DNA of 64,000 nucleotides from Sepioteuthis lessoniana (lineage: Eukaryota; Mollusca; Cephalopoda; Myopsida; Loliginidae), in contig CAUZXS010000229.1 of NCBI GenBank assembly GCA_963585895.1, positions 36,001 through 100,000 on the forward strand. The letters are read 5' to 3'. Shown here piece by piece: positions 1 through 9,815 of this stretch. Made by a program: the position numbers and the translations under genes. The notes below the pieces were generated by a model. It made no database searches and was not told where the DNA came from. It saw only the letters and a program-made list of their open reading frames with translations. Numbering within the stretch: position 1 is the first letter of the stretch; each line of letters opens with the position of its first letter.

Positions 1-221
1 TGAATTCAGAGTTTTCCTTCTTCTAGACTAGTTGCCTAACCAAGGCTGAAGAACCTAGTCTGTCCTACTATTTACCCATAGCTGGAGGGAGAATAATTGG
101 ATTCATACCTTTCCCAAGGGTATTAGTGCTATGTGAAATGCAATCAGTCTCATCCAGGATTTGAACTCGTGTCGCCGTGTCCAATTCCTACGACGATAAC
201 GACTACACCACGGGCACCTCC
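1..221 (-). mobile_element. SINE-A copy, cut by window start
   Basis: tRNA-derived SINE on the minus strand. The right end (about 150-221) is the tRNA-like head, with B box GAGTTCAAATCC and A box region TGGTGTAGTCGTTATCG when read in reverse. The core with CCCTTGGGAAAGGTATGAA and AGCTATGGGTAAATAGTA lies at about 65-125. The SINE 3' tail lies beyond the left edge of the window. It closely matches the complete copy at 58,396-58,685. Confidence 0.85.
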
Positions 222-254
222 CACAATTTAGATCATTGATAGGCAGGATTTGAT

Positions 255-545
255 TCAGTTAGTTTGATGGTGTTTTATGGGTTATTTAATGTCCGATCCT
301 GTCTATACATATATACTAAGTGAATAATTTTATTTTGAAATAAACCAGAGCTTATTATTATTTGCACACTGTTAAATTGTTTTAATTATTATTATCTGAC
401 ATTAATAATTCTGTTTAATATCAATCATCTATTTGCACACATTTAAATAGTTATAAGTATTGCCATTTTATTGTTTGCGCACAGTTAAATCATTTTAAGT
501 ATAGTAAATTTGACCCATAGATAAAACCCTAACAGGTACTACCAC
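255..545 (-). mobile_element. SINE-D 3' part
   Basis: The 3' half of SINE-D on the minus strand: tail (GGGTTATTTAATG near 280), AT-rich linker with repeated 'TTTGCACACxxTTAAAT' blocks, and the end of the core (GACCCATAGATAAAACCCTAACAGG). The 5' half is missing. Confidence 0.65.
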
Positions 546-946
546 TTCAGATTTGAAAAACAAAAATGTATACATATAAAAATGATAATTAAAAGATTAA
601 ACAAAAATAAAACTCAGTTGTTCTTTGTTATAAACTTGTAATTGTTGAGAAAAAAATTGATAAGTTAAAAAATTTCAGAGTTTCATCATCAGGTTGAGTT
701 TTTTTTTCATTTGCAGAGGTAAACATGATTCATTTAAATAGCAACTATTGCTTTTTTTTAGAAGAGATTTTTATTAAATCAAATAAAAGAAATTTTACCT
801 TCTAGGACCTCAGAATTATTTTTGTGAAACTCTGGGATTTCAAAGAATCCACTTTGGAAAAAAGACTACATCAAAGAGTATTATAACTCTAGGATAAAAA
901 TGAAGAATTCTATCATGAGGTTTTTAAATCTCAGAGCTCATTACAT
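546..946. other. AT-rich stretch, nothing assigned
   Basis: No coding signal and no repeat family recognised. It contains poly-A/T runs only. Confidence 0.5.
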
Positions 947-948
947 TA

Positions 949-1649
949 TGAGGGTCATTCAATAAATAAGGTGAATTTTTCTTTCAGGAATTGACAATAT
1001 GAAGCACTATTTTTGCACCTTTTCAAAGAAATCAATAGTGGTGGGTCCTTTCATGTTCCAGAAACTTTGAAAGGTCAGCATGACCTTTTTTACTAACTGC
1101 TGTGTCCAGAATATTTTCTTTACCAGAGAGTCTATGAGATTCCACTATATATACCCTCTTTTAAACTTAGGCTCATTGTAGCAAACTCATGTTTTGCTTA
1201 TTAGTAAACATTTTTTGACTAAAACATGCTTTTCTGTATATGTTACACATTAGTCAGCAAATTTTACATTGCTTGTACTTCTGAGCCAGCAAAGATTTGT
1301 TAACTGACCTCTGTTCCAGCCTAGAGTGCTCTATTTGATTTACTACCATTTTGAATAGCTACAAAACAAACATTTCTATGACTGTGAAATAATTATAATT
1401 TTTCCTATAAACCAATTTCAAACAATGCAGAGTTTACATTTATGGAAAAAAATTATGAAAAAAATTATGCAAATTATGAAAATTATGAAAAAAATTATGA
1501 AAAAAAATTATGAAAAAATTATGAAAAAAAATTATGAAAAAACTATGAAAAAAATTATGAAAATTATGAAAAAATTATGAAAAAAAATTATGAAAAAAAA
1601 ATTTATTTTGATTTTTTGAAAATTCCTCTAATTTATTGAATGACCCTCA
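949..1649. mobile_element. Mariner-like MITE with TA duplication
   Basis: Terminal inverted repeats begin TGAGGGTCATTCAATAAAT at 949 and end with the reverse complement at 1649. Each side is bordered by the dinucleotide TA (947-948 and 1650-1651), as expected for Tc1/mariner insertion. About 700 bp long, with no transposase reading frame recognised, so non-autonomous. The right third is filled by an ATTATGAAAAA repeat. Confidence 0.8.
1441..1612. repeat. ATTATGAAAA(A)n simple repeat
   Basis: About 13 irregular units of ATTATG followed by 3-8 A, inside the mariner-like MITE. Unit length varies with the A run, typical of replication slippage. Confidence 0.9.
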
Positions 1650-1651
1650 TA

Positions 1652-2288
1652 CAATGATAAAAAAATTTAAGTTAGGAATAAGAATTGAAATTATACAAAC
1701 ATCATTTTTTTTTATTTCTCAATGTATTCTTCATGAATTTAATTACTCTTGTTATATTTCTCTATTCATCAGCACCATTTATTTGAAACAAATTTTCTTG
1801 TGACTATGTAAAACAAATTCTTGGTGAATTGAACCAATCATCATAATTGAAGAAAGTTCCAGAGAAATTATTTTCAAAGTTGTCAGGATGAATTTTTGTA
1901 CAAAATCTAAAGAACCATATAACTGTGGCATCTCTTTAAATCCACAACCTTATACAATTGTCATTATAGAGTCAGATAGGTTTTGATTCAGGATTGTAGA
2001 AATAGTATGTGTGCTGCCATATCAAATCCACAATCATGAACAAGTGTCATCATAGATTCTAATTGAAGAATTTTGCCACAAGAACTGAATAACTGTATGA
2101 TTGTGGCATCCCTTCTTTACAGAATCTGATTGCAGAAATTTATAATGGTAAATTTTATAGTTGTAGCATCCCTTGAAACCCCAAATTTTATACATTTGCT
2201 TTCCTAGAATCTGATACAAAAGCAGGAATGTTACCGGAGTAGCAATGAAGGCATGCTTAGATTTATTATAGTAAGAAAAGGGGACTTA
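1652..2288. other. Unassigned, weak internal repetition
   Basis: No gene seen. Phrases such as TGTGGCATC(T/C)CTT recur loosely at about 1925, 2103 and 2163, hinting at a decayed repeat of roughly 60-80 bp. Family unknown. Confidence 0.35.
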
Positions 2289-2496
2289 ATTTTGAATCAT
2301 AGATAAGGCTGATTGCACTTCAGTTGGCACCGGTGTCCTTAGGAAAGGCATGAATCCACCTATTCTCACCCTAGCTATGGAAAAAAGTAGAGCAAACTGG
2401 TTTTATTTTGATTTTGTTATGAAAACAGTATCAGTGAAGGAAAACCAGTTATCCTTCACTTAAAAATTGACCTTGTGTCACATCCTGTCCATAGTG
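2289..2496 (+). mobile_element. SINE-A fragment lacking head
   Basis: Plus-strand SINE-A from just after the B box to the tail: core (GTCCTTAGGAAAGGCATGAATCC) and terminal domain ending in AAAAATTGACCTTGTGTCAC. Strongly diverged. Confidence 0.75.
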
Positions 2497-2575
2497 GATC
2501 AAATTTCTTTGTTTAATGGGTTATTTAATACCAAAAACAACCTTGGAGAAGATTAATAGAGGGAATATTTAACAA
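2497..2575 (-). mobile_element. SINE-B 3' fragment
   Basis: Minus-strand SINE-B tail: TTTCTTTGTTTAATGGGTTATTTAATACC followed by a short part of the core, directly abutting the SINE-A fragment on its left. Confidence 0.6.
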
Positions 2576-2639
2576 AAACTAATATTTATCTGCTGTACAT
2601 TGTTGAAAAGACTTGCCAAGAGTTATATCCAATACCAAT

Positions 2640-3178
2640 AGAGGGTGAGAGGGAGTTAAATTGATGCTATCATCTCAACTTGATTACGATGATGATGATG
2701 ATGATGATGGTGAGAGAGAGAGTCAAATTGATGCTATCATCCCAACTTGATGATGATGATGATGGTAAGAGGGAATCAAATTGATGTTCTCAGCACAAGT
2801 TGATGATGGTGAGAGGGAGTTGAATTGATGCTATCAATCCAACTTGATGATGATGATGGTGGTAAGAGGGAGTCAAATTGATGCTCTCAGCACAAGTTGA
2901 TGATGGTGAGAGGGAGTCGAATTGATGTTATCAATCCAACTTGATCATGATGGTGGTAAGAGGGAGTCAAATTGATGCTCTCAGCACAAGTTGATGATGA
3001 TGATGGTGGTAAGAGGGAGTCAGATTGATGCTATCATCACAACTTGATGATGATAATGATGATGATGATGACGATATTGAGAAGGAGTCGAATTGACGCA
3101 AACATCACAACTTGATGGCAGTGAGACAGATGCTATCAGAACACCTTGATGATGATGGCGAGAAGATGATGAATAAAT
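2640..3178. repeat. Minisatellite containing (GAT)n, 45-65 bp unit
   Basis: About ten units built from GGTGAGAGGGAGTCAAATTG, ATGCTATCAGCACAACTTG and (ATG)n of varying length. The unit resembles the last 50 bp of the RTE LINE copies in this window, for example 57,120-57,180 with GGTGAGAGAGTGTCAGGGA, GAGCACAACTTGAGG and GATGAT. It therefore looks like a tandem expansion of an RTE 3' end. Confidence 0.8.
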
Positions 3179-3317
3179 GATATAAAATTTCTAATTAAAA
3201 CAAGATTTAATTGAAATCTAAAATGTTTTAAATTATCAAAGTTTATAATTATTTGAAATGAATGAAATTTTAATCATGAATATCTGTATATTAAAGTATT
3301 TTCTTCTCCATCAAAAA

Positions 3318-3765
3318 TGGTTTGGCTTGGTTTGGTTTCTTTTTTTTAATGGCATATCAATCTTCATGGGTTATTTAATACCAGAAGCATCCTTGTAGAA
3401 AAACAGTGGTGGTAATATTTAACCCAAAGCTGGTGAGAATGAGGTTTGGTTTTAGTATCTTTGTTTAATAGCATACCAACCTTTGTGGGTTATTTAATAC
3501 CTAAGCCATCCTTCAAGATCAGTAGTTGTTCTTTTGAACCCATAGCAAGAGGGGGATAAGGTTTGGTTTGGGTTTCTTTGTTTAACAGTATATCAGTTTT
3601 GCGTTATTTGATATGAAACTCAATCTGGTAGAACAATAATAGTGATACAATCTAACCCATAGCTAGGGGCAGGTGATAGGATTTTGTTTGATTTCTTTGC
3701 TTATTAGCATATCAACCTTCATGGGTTATGTAATGCCAAAGCCATCCTTGTAGAAGAACAGTAGT
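3318..3765 (-). mobile_element. Tandem tetramer of SINE-B 3' region
   Basis: Four head-to-tail copies (starting near 3318, 3440, 3560 and 3670) of roughly 110-120 bp. Each runs from the GGTTTGGTTTC tail through GGGTTATTTAATGCC to CCCATAGCTGG..GGATAAGG and then restarts. No tRNA head is present. The same restart point is used in the multimers at 53.8-54.4 kb and 59.0-59.4 kb. Confidence 0.8.
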
Positions 3766-4700
3766 CATCATCATCATGTCATGCTGCTAACATGGATTTC
3801 CCTGACCCTCACTCACTAGTCGTCTCTATCATCTATCATTCCCAGCAGGTCCTCCAGGCAACATTCTGTATCAGCACAGAGCTATTGTAGATAGGTTTTG
3901 GCTGGTTGTCCAACCTTTGCTCGTTCATGTGAGTGAGTCTACAGGAATACCTTGCTTATGAGTTTGCCCTTACTTCTCCAGCAGTGTCCTGCATGTCTGG
4001 TTTGTTCAATTTGGATGGTTTTCATGATAGGTGGTGGTAGACGTACAACTGCTGTTTTGTGGGGTGTTGCCTCCAGGACTTGTTCAATACAGCTTGCAGC
4101 ATTCTTGTGTAATTGCTGTCAAGCTTTTTCTCTATATGCTTATTTAGTGTCCATATGGTACGTCCACATAGCAGTATTACTTGAAAAAAATTGCATTTTA
4201 TTTTATTGGACAGGTTTGACTTTCAAATGACCAATAGCCTATTGATAGCAGTCCCTTTGCTAGTCATGTGTTGATGTCATTTTTGGTTGATGAAACGCTG
4301 CTTCTGGGTAGGTGAAGTTGTCTACTAGATTCAGAGGACCATCATTTAGTATGGAGATGTCACCGCTTTGATTAAAGCACATGCATTCTGTTTTGTTTGT
4401 GTTGACATGGAGGCCTATGCCACCTGCGGCTCATTCCAGACTATGTAGTGGGAATTTAGCTTGGGTGGATGTATTTGCCAGAAGTGCTATGTCATTGGCA
4501 TAGTCCACATTCATAATAGTTTGTGCAAGGTATCTTCTGCTTCTTTTTTTGTCTGTGTGAAGCCGTTTTCTTTCATTAAATCTGTAGACATTCGAAGCAT
4601 GTTGTCTAGGCAAATAATAAACAGGTATGGGGATAATGTATCTCCTTGCAGCACACCTGCAGCAATGTCAAAGTAGTCTGTGTCTCCATCTGGAGAGTGA
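3766..4700 (-). mobile_element. RTE-like LINE, 5'-truncated
   Basis: The minus strand runs from about 4700 to the (TCATCA)n end at 3766. It encodes decayed reverse-transcriptase segments: an active-site-like VDYANDIALLA (family usual Y-A-D-D) near 4490-4530 and the C-terminal YGxTxWT..LNKSW region. The 3' end is (TGATGA)n, typical of RTE-type elements. Frames are interrupted throughout. Confidence 0.85.
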
Positions 4701-5200
4701 ACTTTTATCGATTATTTGGAAATCAGACCTAACCGATAAAATGAAACGCAGTTTCTTCCAGGCAGTGGTCACATCGATACTGCTATATGGCTGCACTACA
4801 TGGACGCTAACAAAACGGCTGGAGAAGAAGCTAGACGGCAATTACACAAGAATGCTACGTGCAATCTTAAACAAGTCCTGGCGGCAACACCCCACAAGAC
4901 ACCAACTGTACGGCCACCTACCCCCTATCATGAAAACTATTCAAGTTAGACGAGCCAGACATGCAGGACACTGCTGGAGAAGCAGGGACTAACTCATAAG
5001 TAATGTACTCTTATGGACCCCCACACATGGCCGTGCAAAAGCAGGACGACCAGCACGAACATACATTCAGCAGCTATGTGAGGATACGGGATGTTGTCCT
5101 GAAGACCTACCTAGGGCAATGAACGATAGGGAGGAGTGGCGAGAGAGGGTCAGGGATATCCATGCTACCAGCGCGATATGATGATGATGATGATGATATA
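4701..5200 (+). mobile_element. RTE-like LINE, younger 3' fragment
   Basis: The plus strand encodes the C-terminal end of an RTE ORF: FFQAVVTSILLYGCTTWTLT, LNKSWRQHP and RARHAGHCWRSRD, then a stop, then recognisable sequence to EEWRERVRDIHATS and a (GATGAT)n tail at about 5180-5197. It is better preserved than the copy to its left and sits 5' end to 5' end with it. No catalytic part remains. Confidence 0.88.
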
Positions 5201-5310
5201 GCATCATTATGGCTGCAACAATTTCTTTGGGGAAGACCATAGGCGAGAAGTATTTGCTCCATCTTCCCTCTGTTATGAAGTCAGTCTAATGTCTAGTTGA
5301 TTACTAATAA

Positions 5311-5487
5311 TTTTTGAACAGTAGTAGTACTATTTAACCCATAGTTGGGAGTGGGGATAAGGGGGTTCATACCTTTCCCAATAATATCATTCTGAAAGTG
5401 AATGTAATAGTGTATTGCAGTTTGAATTTGCTTATTACAATCACTGTCCATTGACATGAATAATTATGCTACAGGGACTCCCCACTT
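5311..5487 (-). mobile_element. SINE-B 5' two-thirds
   Basis: Minus strand. Core (CATAGTTGGGAG..GGGGATAAGGGGGTTCATACC) then a diverged tRNA-like head ending GCTACAGGGACTCCCC. The 3' tail is missing. Confidence 0.75.
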
Positions 5488-5611
5488 CTGTGATGGAAGG
5501 GTTGTATATATGCCTACAAAGTAGCAATGAAACTAACATTAATTTTTACCAAACTGATTCACACAGACTCAAGTAATAAATAATAAATTCATTCAACTGC
5601 TACTGTAAATA

Positions 5612-5850
5612 CAACAGCAACCTGGAATTTATCTAGATGGCTATGTAACAAATGAACCTTAATACTCATTAGAACCTATGTCCTGTAGATTTTTCAACAG
5701 CTTTTTCATTAACTCCTTGTAGTTTTCAACCCAGCAATTACCTATCAAGTCTTTCACCATGTCAACAAATGATGTCCAAGCATGTAATTCCAAGTCATTC
5801 ATTGAATTAACAAATTCATCATCTTTAATGAGTTTTCTGATGTTATAGAG
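5612..5850 (-). pseudogene. Fragment of a widespread transposon-associated ORF
   Basis: The minus strand encodes a peptide with FVNSMNDLELHAWTSFVDMV, an NCWVENYKELM segment and then, after a frame change, MSIKVHLLHSHLDKF. I recognise this arrangement (MSxKVHFLHSHLDxFPEN, normally followed by GERFHQDI) from a repetitive ORF annotated as uncharacterised in many invertebrate genomes. The family's function is not known to me. The copy breaks off after DKF at CAG|GT, which is either a lost exon border or a deletion. About 75 codons survive, with one frameshift between GSN and MSIK. Confidence 0.6.
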
Positions 5851-6475
5851 TAACCATTTTTGTGATGTTCATCATGTCCTTGTTTTACTTCCATAGTGAA
5901 GGGACAAAAGTAATGGGATAAATCTATGAATATCAAAGAGAAGATTCTAGGGTTTCATTTTTTTTATGTCACCTTAATTTCAAGGTTTACTAAAGGGTAT
6001 TACTGATAAAGTTTATCTGTTAATTTGAATTTTGGTGATAAATTGGAAAAATTCAGTACTTCTATTTAAAATTTTTTTTATTCCAAAACATTTCTTTTTA
6101 AAAAAAATTGTTTATTTCAGGTATCTGACTTAAATTTCTTGGTCTACTTAAAAATTGATGGGTTTCTATGACCTTTATTAATTAAATTTTGCGATCAGCC
6201 AAGATCGTAAAATGATATTTTTTGCAAAAATGAGTAATTATAGCACAGCAAAAACAGAAGCTAACCGTGAAAAACTAAGGTCATTTTCAGAACTAGCACC
6301 ATCAAATTAGCTCAAAAACGTGTTTTGCTTTTTGGCACCAAAAATTGTATTGACCAGAGTAATAGAAAATTTGTATAATACTGGCCTATATTGTTAATAA
6401 TGCCTTTAAAATATGTAGTGTAAGCATATCATCTGCCACAATATATTCACGCATGTACACACACATACACACACA

Positions 6476-6479
<4 letters not shown>
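5851..6479. other. AT-rich, nothing assigned
   Basis: No coding signal, no RNA gene and no repeat family recognised. The stretch ends in an ACACAC-rich lead-in to the (AT)n run. Confidence 0.5.
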
Positions 6480-6513
<34 letters not shown>

Positions 6514-6530
6514 TATATATATATAAATAC
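6480..6530. repeat. (AT)n microsatellite
   Basis: About 50 bp of alternating A and T, with two AAAT interruptions. Confidence 0.95.
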
Positions 6531-6661
6531 TTTTCGTATATGCATATATTAGCGCATATGTAAAAAATATTTTTGTTGGAGGTCCAAAGAAAGGAAAAAA
6601 TATCTTAAAATGAATTGGTCTACAAAGAGATTTATATTTCTTAGGATTTATTTATTTTTTT

Positions 6662-6710
6662 GTTCTTACATATGTGGATGTTTCCAGCTTGTTGCTTTCA
6701 TCAGGGAACA
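6662..6710 (-). ncRNA. Hammerhead-ribozyme-like motif of the Penelope-like element
   Basis: The minus strand carries CTGATGA, then a short AGC/GCT stem II with an A-rich loop, then GGAAAC. A 4-bp stem III (ACAT/ATGT, 6-nt loop) leads to a TA cleavage-site position, followed by AGAAC, which can pair with GTTC just before CTGATGA (stem I, with one A-C mismatch at its base). All parts are in the order expected for a type I hammerhead. Such ribozymes are known in Penelope-like elements. The position 10.1/11.1 pair is A-G here, so activity may be lost. Confidence 0.65.
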
Positions 6711-6905
6711 TATATAGCACAAGGCCTTGTGAATGGGGTACTCAGTTAGACTTGAACTCTTTGAAGTTTGAATGGTCTTCAGTTGGTTATGGGTATATAT
6801 AGAGGTCACTCCTTTCTTTTCTTTTCTCTACTTGAGTCTGTTCATCCCTAATTGGTCTTTGATATTTGATATGTTCATGTGAGTTAGAGTAGTTTTAAAT
6901 TTCAC

Positions 6906-6908
<3 letters not shown>

Positions 6909-6978
<70 letters not shown>
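6909..6978. repeat. (TG)n microsatellite
   Basis: Thirty-five uninterrupted TG units in the 3' region of the Penelope-like element. Confidence 0.98.
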
Positions 6979-6981
<3 letters not shown>

Positions 6982-7599
6982 AGCTTTCTCTTTGTGGTAG
7001 TGTGGTTTGAAATTTACTATTTACTGATAATTTTTTTAATGATTTTTGTGTATGTATATATATATACATGCATATGTATGTTTGTTTACATTTGGGTGTG
7101 TGTATAGTTCATGTTTTATTCAACTTTGGCTTAAATTTATCTATAAAACTTTTTTCTGTTATTTGGAGTAATATGTAGTCTTTAGTTTGGTATATGGGCA
7201 TAATTATAAATTTACCTTGACTAAATTAGTATAGGTGTTTTGATACATTTAATTGTCTATTTTCTATTATTTTAATATTGTTCCTGTGGAGTGATATTCT
7301 GGTATTGAGGGCCTGTGTTGACCCTATGTATATTTCTTTACACTTGTTACATTTGATTATGTAGACTACGTTTTTGAGTTGCAACTTAAGTCTTGAATTT
7401 TGAATTTTGTTTCCTGGTTCTTAAAGGTATAAGATTTTTCTTTTATAATTATATCACATATTTTTCATCTATTTTCTGGCACAAACAGTGCTCAATTGAC
7501 TTTAGTTTGCTGTATGGTAGATAAAACCTGAAAGAAATAAAGCACATGTGTGAAATTAATAATTTAAAATGGCATCAATTTATCTATTGCTCCGTGAAT

Positions 7600-7606
7600 A
7601 TACATA

Positions 7607-7659
<53 letters not shown>

Positions 7660-7695
7660 GTATGTATATATATATGTATATGTGTGTGAGTGTTA

Positions 7696-7729
<34 letters not shown>

Positions 7730-7744
7730 TTATGTATATATATT
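7600..7744. repeat. (AT)n / (ATGT)n microsatellite cluster
   Basis: Long AT runs broken by GTATGTATGT and TGTGTGTGAG blocks. No gene. Confidence 0.9.
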
Positions 7745-7802
7745 TATACTTCTAGTCACACTGAAGAGTTGTGATACAATGAAACAGTCTGTCTGTGGGA
7801 AG

Positions 7803-7852
<50 letters not shown>
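7745..7852 (+). repeat. Repeat E (GAAGAGTTGTGATAC motif) with (AT)n tail
   Basis: The 55-bp motif CACACTGAAGAGTTGTGATAC..GTCTGTGGGAAGCA is followed directly by (AT)n to 7852. The same motif, again flush against (AT)n, occurs at 19,392-19,450 and 51,225-51,305, so it is a real repeat with an (AT)n tail. No promoter or coding part recognised. Confidence 0.7.
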
Positions 7853-7855
<3 letters not shown>

Positions 7856-8309
7856 CACTCAGTATACTTGAAATGTTAAAATTTACATCAAAGTTTATTA
7901 AAGAAACAGCACTGACATTATGCCTTCAATCTCAACCTGCCCACCATCCCTGCCAATATATTTTTAGGATCTTTGTTACATTGTCAGAGGTGTCATGCTG
8001 TGGATCGTTGTTTTTATCCGTGTGACAAAAGAAATTGACAAACAATAAAAAATATTCCCACTTTTATTTCAGTTTCCATTTTCCAGGCTGGTTTTGAATA
8101 ATGCATTATGTCTCCAAACTGACACTTAGGGGAGGAAGAGACACATTACTCTGTCATCTCTTACACCTGGGGTGAGGGTTGGTGCCTGAACCTCAACTTA
8201 GTAAAAATCCAAAGTTACTTTTCTGTCATTTTCTGTCTTCCATCACATGATATGCATTAACCAACCAGCTTTCTATTAAAAAAAAATATCCCATTCTTGC
8301 TCTGTTGGT
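7853..8309. other. Unassigned
   Basis: No gene or family recognised. GC is slightly higher around 7,930-8,030 and 8,100-8,200. Confidence 0.4.
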
Positions 8310-9085
8310 GGAGTTTAGAATACTTTGACTATATCCCCTGCAGAGAGTTAAGACCCCTCCCTCAGAAAATATTGTGTCCTGGGTATGATACCAAACTGCA
8401 TCTGACAGAGAAGCCCTAGTTTTGGAGATCTGGAGAATTTGGATTACTCCTTCATTGCCATTACTCCCAGGTTCATTCTGACCCGGAGTGGTAGCAACTG
8501 TTAGGGTCCCATTTTTGGGTCAAATAGACTATTAGTCCTAAGTATGACAGTAAACTGCATCCGATGGTAAGGCTCCTGTCCTAGAGCTTTGATGAATTTG
8601 GAATACTCCTTCTTCGCTATTACTCCTGGTTCACTCTAACCCGGAGTTGTAGTACCTGATAGGGTCCCATTTTTGGGTCAAAAACACTATTATTCCAGAG
8701 TATGACAGTACGTCATTGCCATTACTCCCAGGTACACTCTAAGGTCCCATTTTTGGGTCAAATAGACTATTAATCCTGAGTATGACAGTAAGACAGTACA
8801 CAGCATTAGATAGTAAAGTTTAAGTCCTGGAGCTTTGAGAAATGTGGAGTACACCGTCATTGCCATTACTCCCAGGTTCATTCTGACCTAGAGTGATAGT
8901 GCCCTTTAGGTCAAATAGATCTGTTTGAAAATTATTTGTAATCAGTATGACCATGTGCAAAAAAAACCTCTTCAAAAACATCTACAAAAAATGTGAAAAA
9001 CATGATTTTTTTACCTTTAAGCATAAAATAACCCCAATTGGGTTGATCTGATGTTAAAATCAATCAATCAATCAATCAACCTATC
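8310..9085 (+). mobile_element. SINE-D with tandemly repeated core
   Basis: Starts with a diverged CTGCAGAGAGTTAAGACCCC region. The 165-bp core block (CTGCATCTGATGG.., GGAGCTTTGG.., CCTTCATTGCCATTACTCCC, CCCGGAGTGGTAG, GGGTCAAATAGA) is then repeated about 3.5 times, one copy internally deleted. It ends with an AAAATAACCCC..GGTTGATCTGATG tail and (ATCA)n at 9059-9079. No tRNA-like promoter is visible. Confidence 0.75.
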
Positions 9086-9329
9086 TCATTTAATCCTCAT
9101 TGGATAATATCACTTCATGACCCCACTGTTAATCACTCAGGCTTTCTTGTTGGTGTTGACCAAAAGGGTCAAAATCTGGTGTTATCTTCTGTACTAATCA
9201 GTAAATTATATAACATCTTCAGAGGATTTCCAGAGTTTTTAGACCCATTTCTTTAAGATATTATTGCAATTGCACTTGCAGGTTTCTTTCTTGCACATTA
9301 TGCAAAAAAATAAAAAAGTATCCCTTTAT

Positions 9330-9790
9330 TGCCATTACTCCCATATCCACTCTGACCCAGAGTGGTAGTACCTGTTAGGATACCATCTAAGGGTAAAAAA
9401 GAACTAGTGTTTTGGGTATGTCACTAAACTGAATTCTGATGGTAGGGCTTGAGTCCTTGAGATTTGGGGGAAGTGGAATACCCCTTCATTGCCATTACTC
9501 CCAGGTCCACTTTGACCCTGACTAGTAAAACCTCTAAGAGTCCAATCTAAGGGTTAAATAGAACCTGAGTATGACACAAAACCATCCAATGGTGAGGCTT
9601 CAGCCCTGATCCTCTACGGAATGTGGAATACCTCTTCATTACCATTACTCTCAGGTCCACTCAGACTCAGAGTGATGGTACCTGTTGGGGTCCTATCTGT
9701 ACGTCAAGTAGAATAGTTTAATCATTTACTATACTTGAAGCCATTTAACTGTGTTCAAACAAATGACCTCTAACTCATTTAAAAATAAAG
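9330..9790 (+). mobile_element. SINE-D with tandemly repeated core
   Basis: Nearly three tandem copies of the same core block. Each has (C)TTCATTGCCATTACTC and a GACTCAGAGTG-like box; the last runs into a partial AT-rich linker. Each unit has its own substitutions, so the amplification is old. Confidence 0.7.
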
Positions 9791-9815
9791 TTATCAACAA
9801 ATATATATTTGATAT

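Larger units (their letters stand above)
6560..7510 (-). mobile_element. Penelope-like element, 3' end with GIY-YIG domain
   Basis: Read on the minus strand, about 7500-7113 encodes a GIY-YIG endonuclease tail: a cysteine-rich lead (LSCNSKNVVYIIKCNKC), the signature VVYIIK..EIYIGST, then an ALNTRISLHRNNI segment and the closing FIDKFKPKLNK. This layout is specific to the C terminus of Penelope-like retroelement proteins, where the nuclease is thought to nick the target. The reverse-transcriptase part is absent (5' truncation). Downstream is about 550 bp of 3' region with a (TG)n run and a hammerhead-like fold. At least one stop interrupts the frame. Confidence 0.85.

Noticed and set aside
3766-5200. 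Twin-primed single LINE insertion
   Set aside because: Both halves carry their own (TGA)n 3' ends, cover overlapping regions and differ in age, so they are two separate insertions.
6910-7107. Open frames of C-V or Y-I repeats in (TG)n and (AT)n
   Set aside because: Microsatellite artefacts, not proteins.
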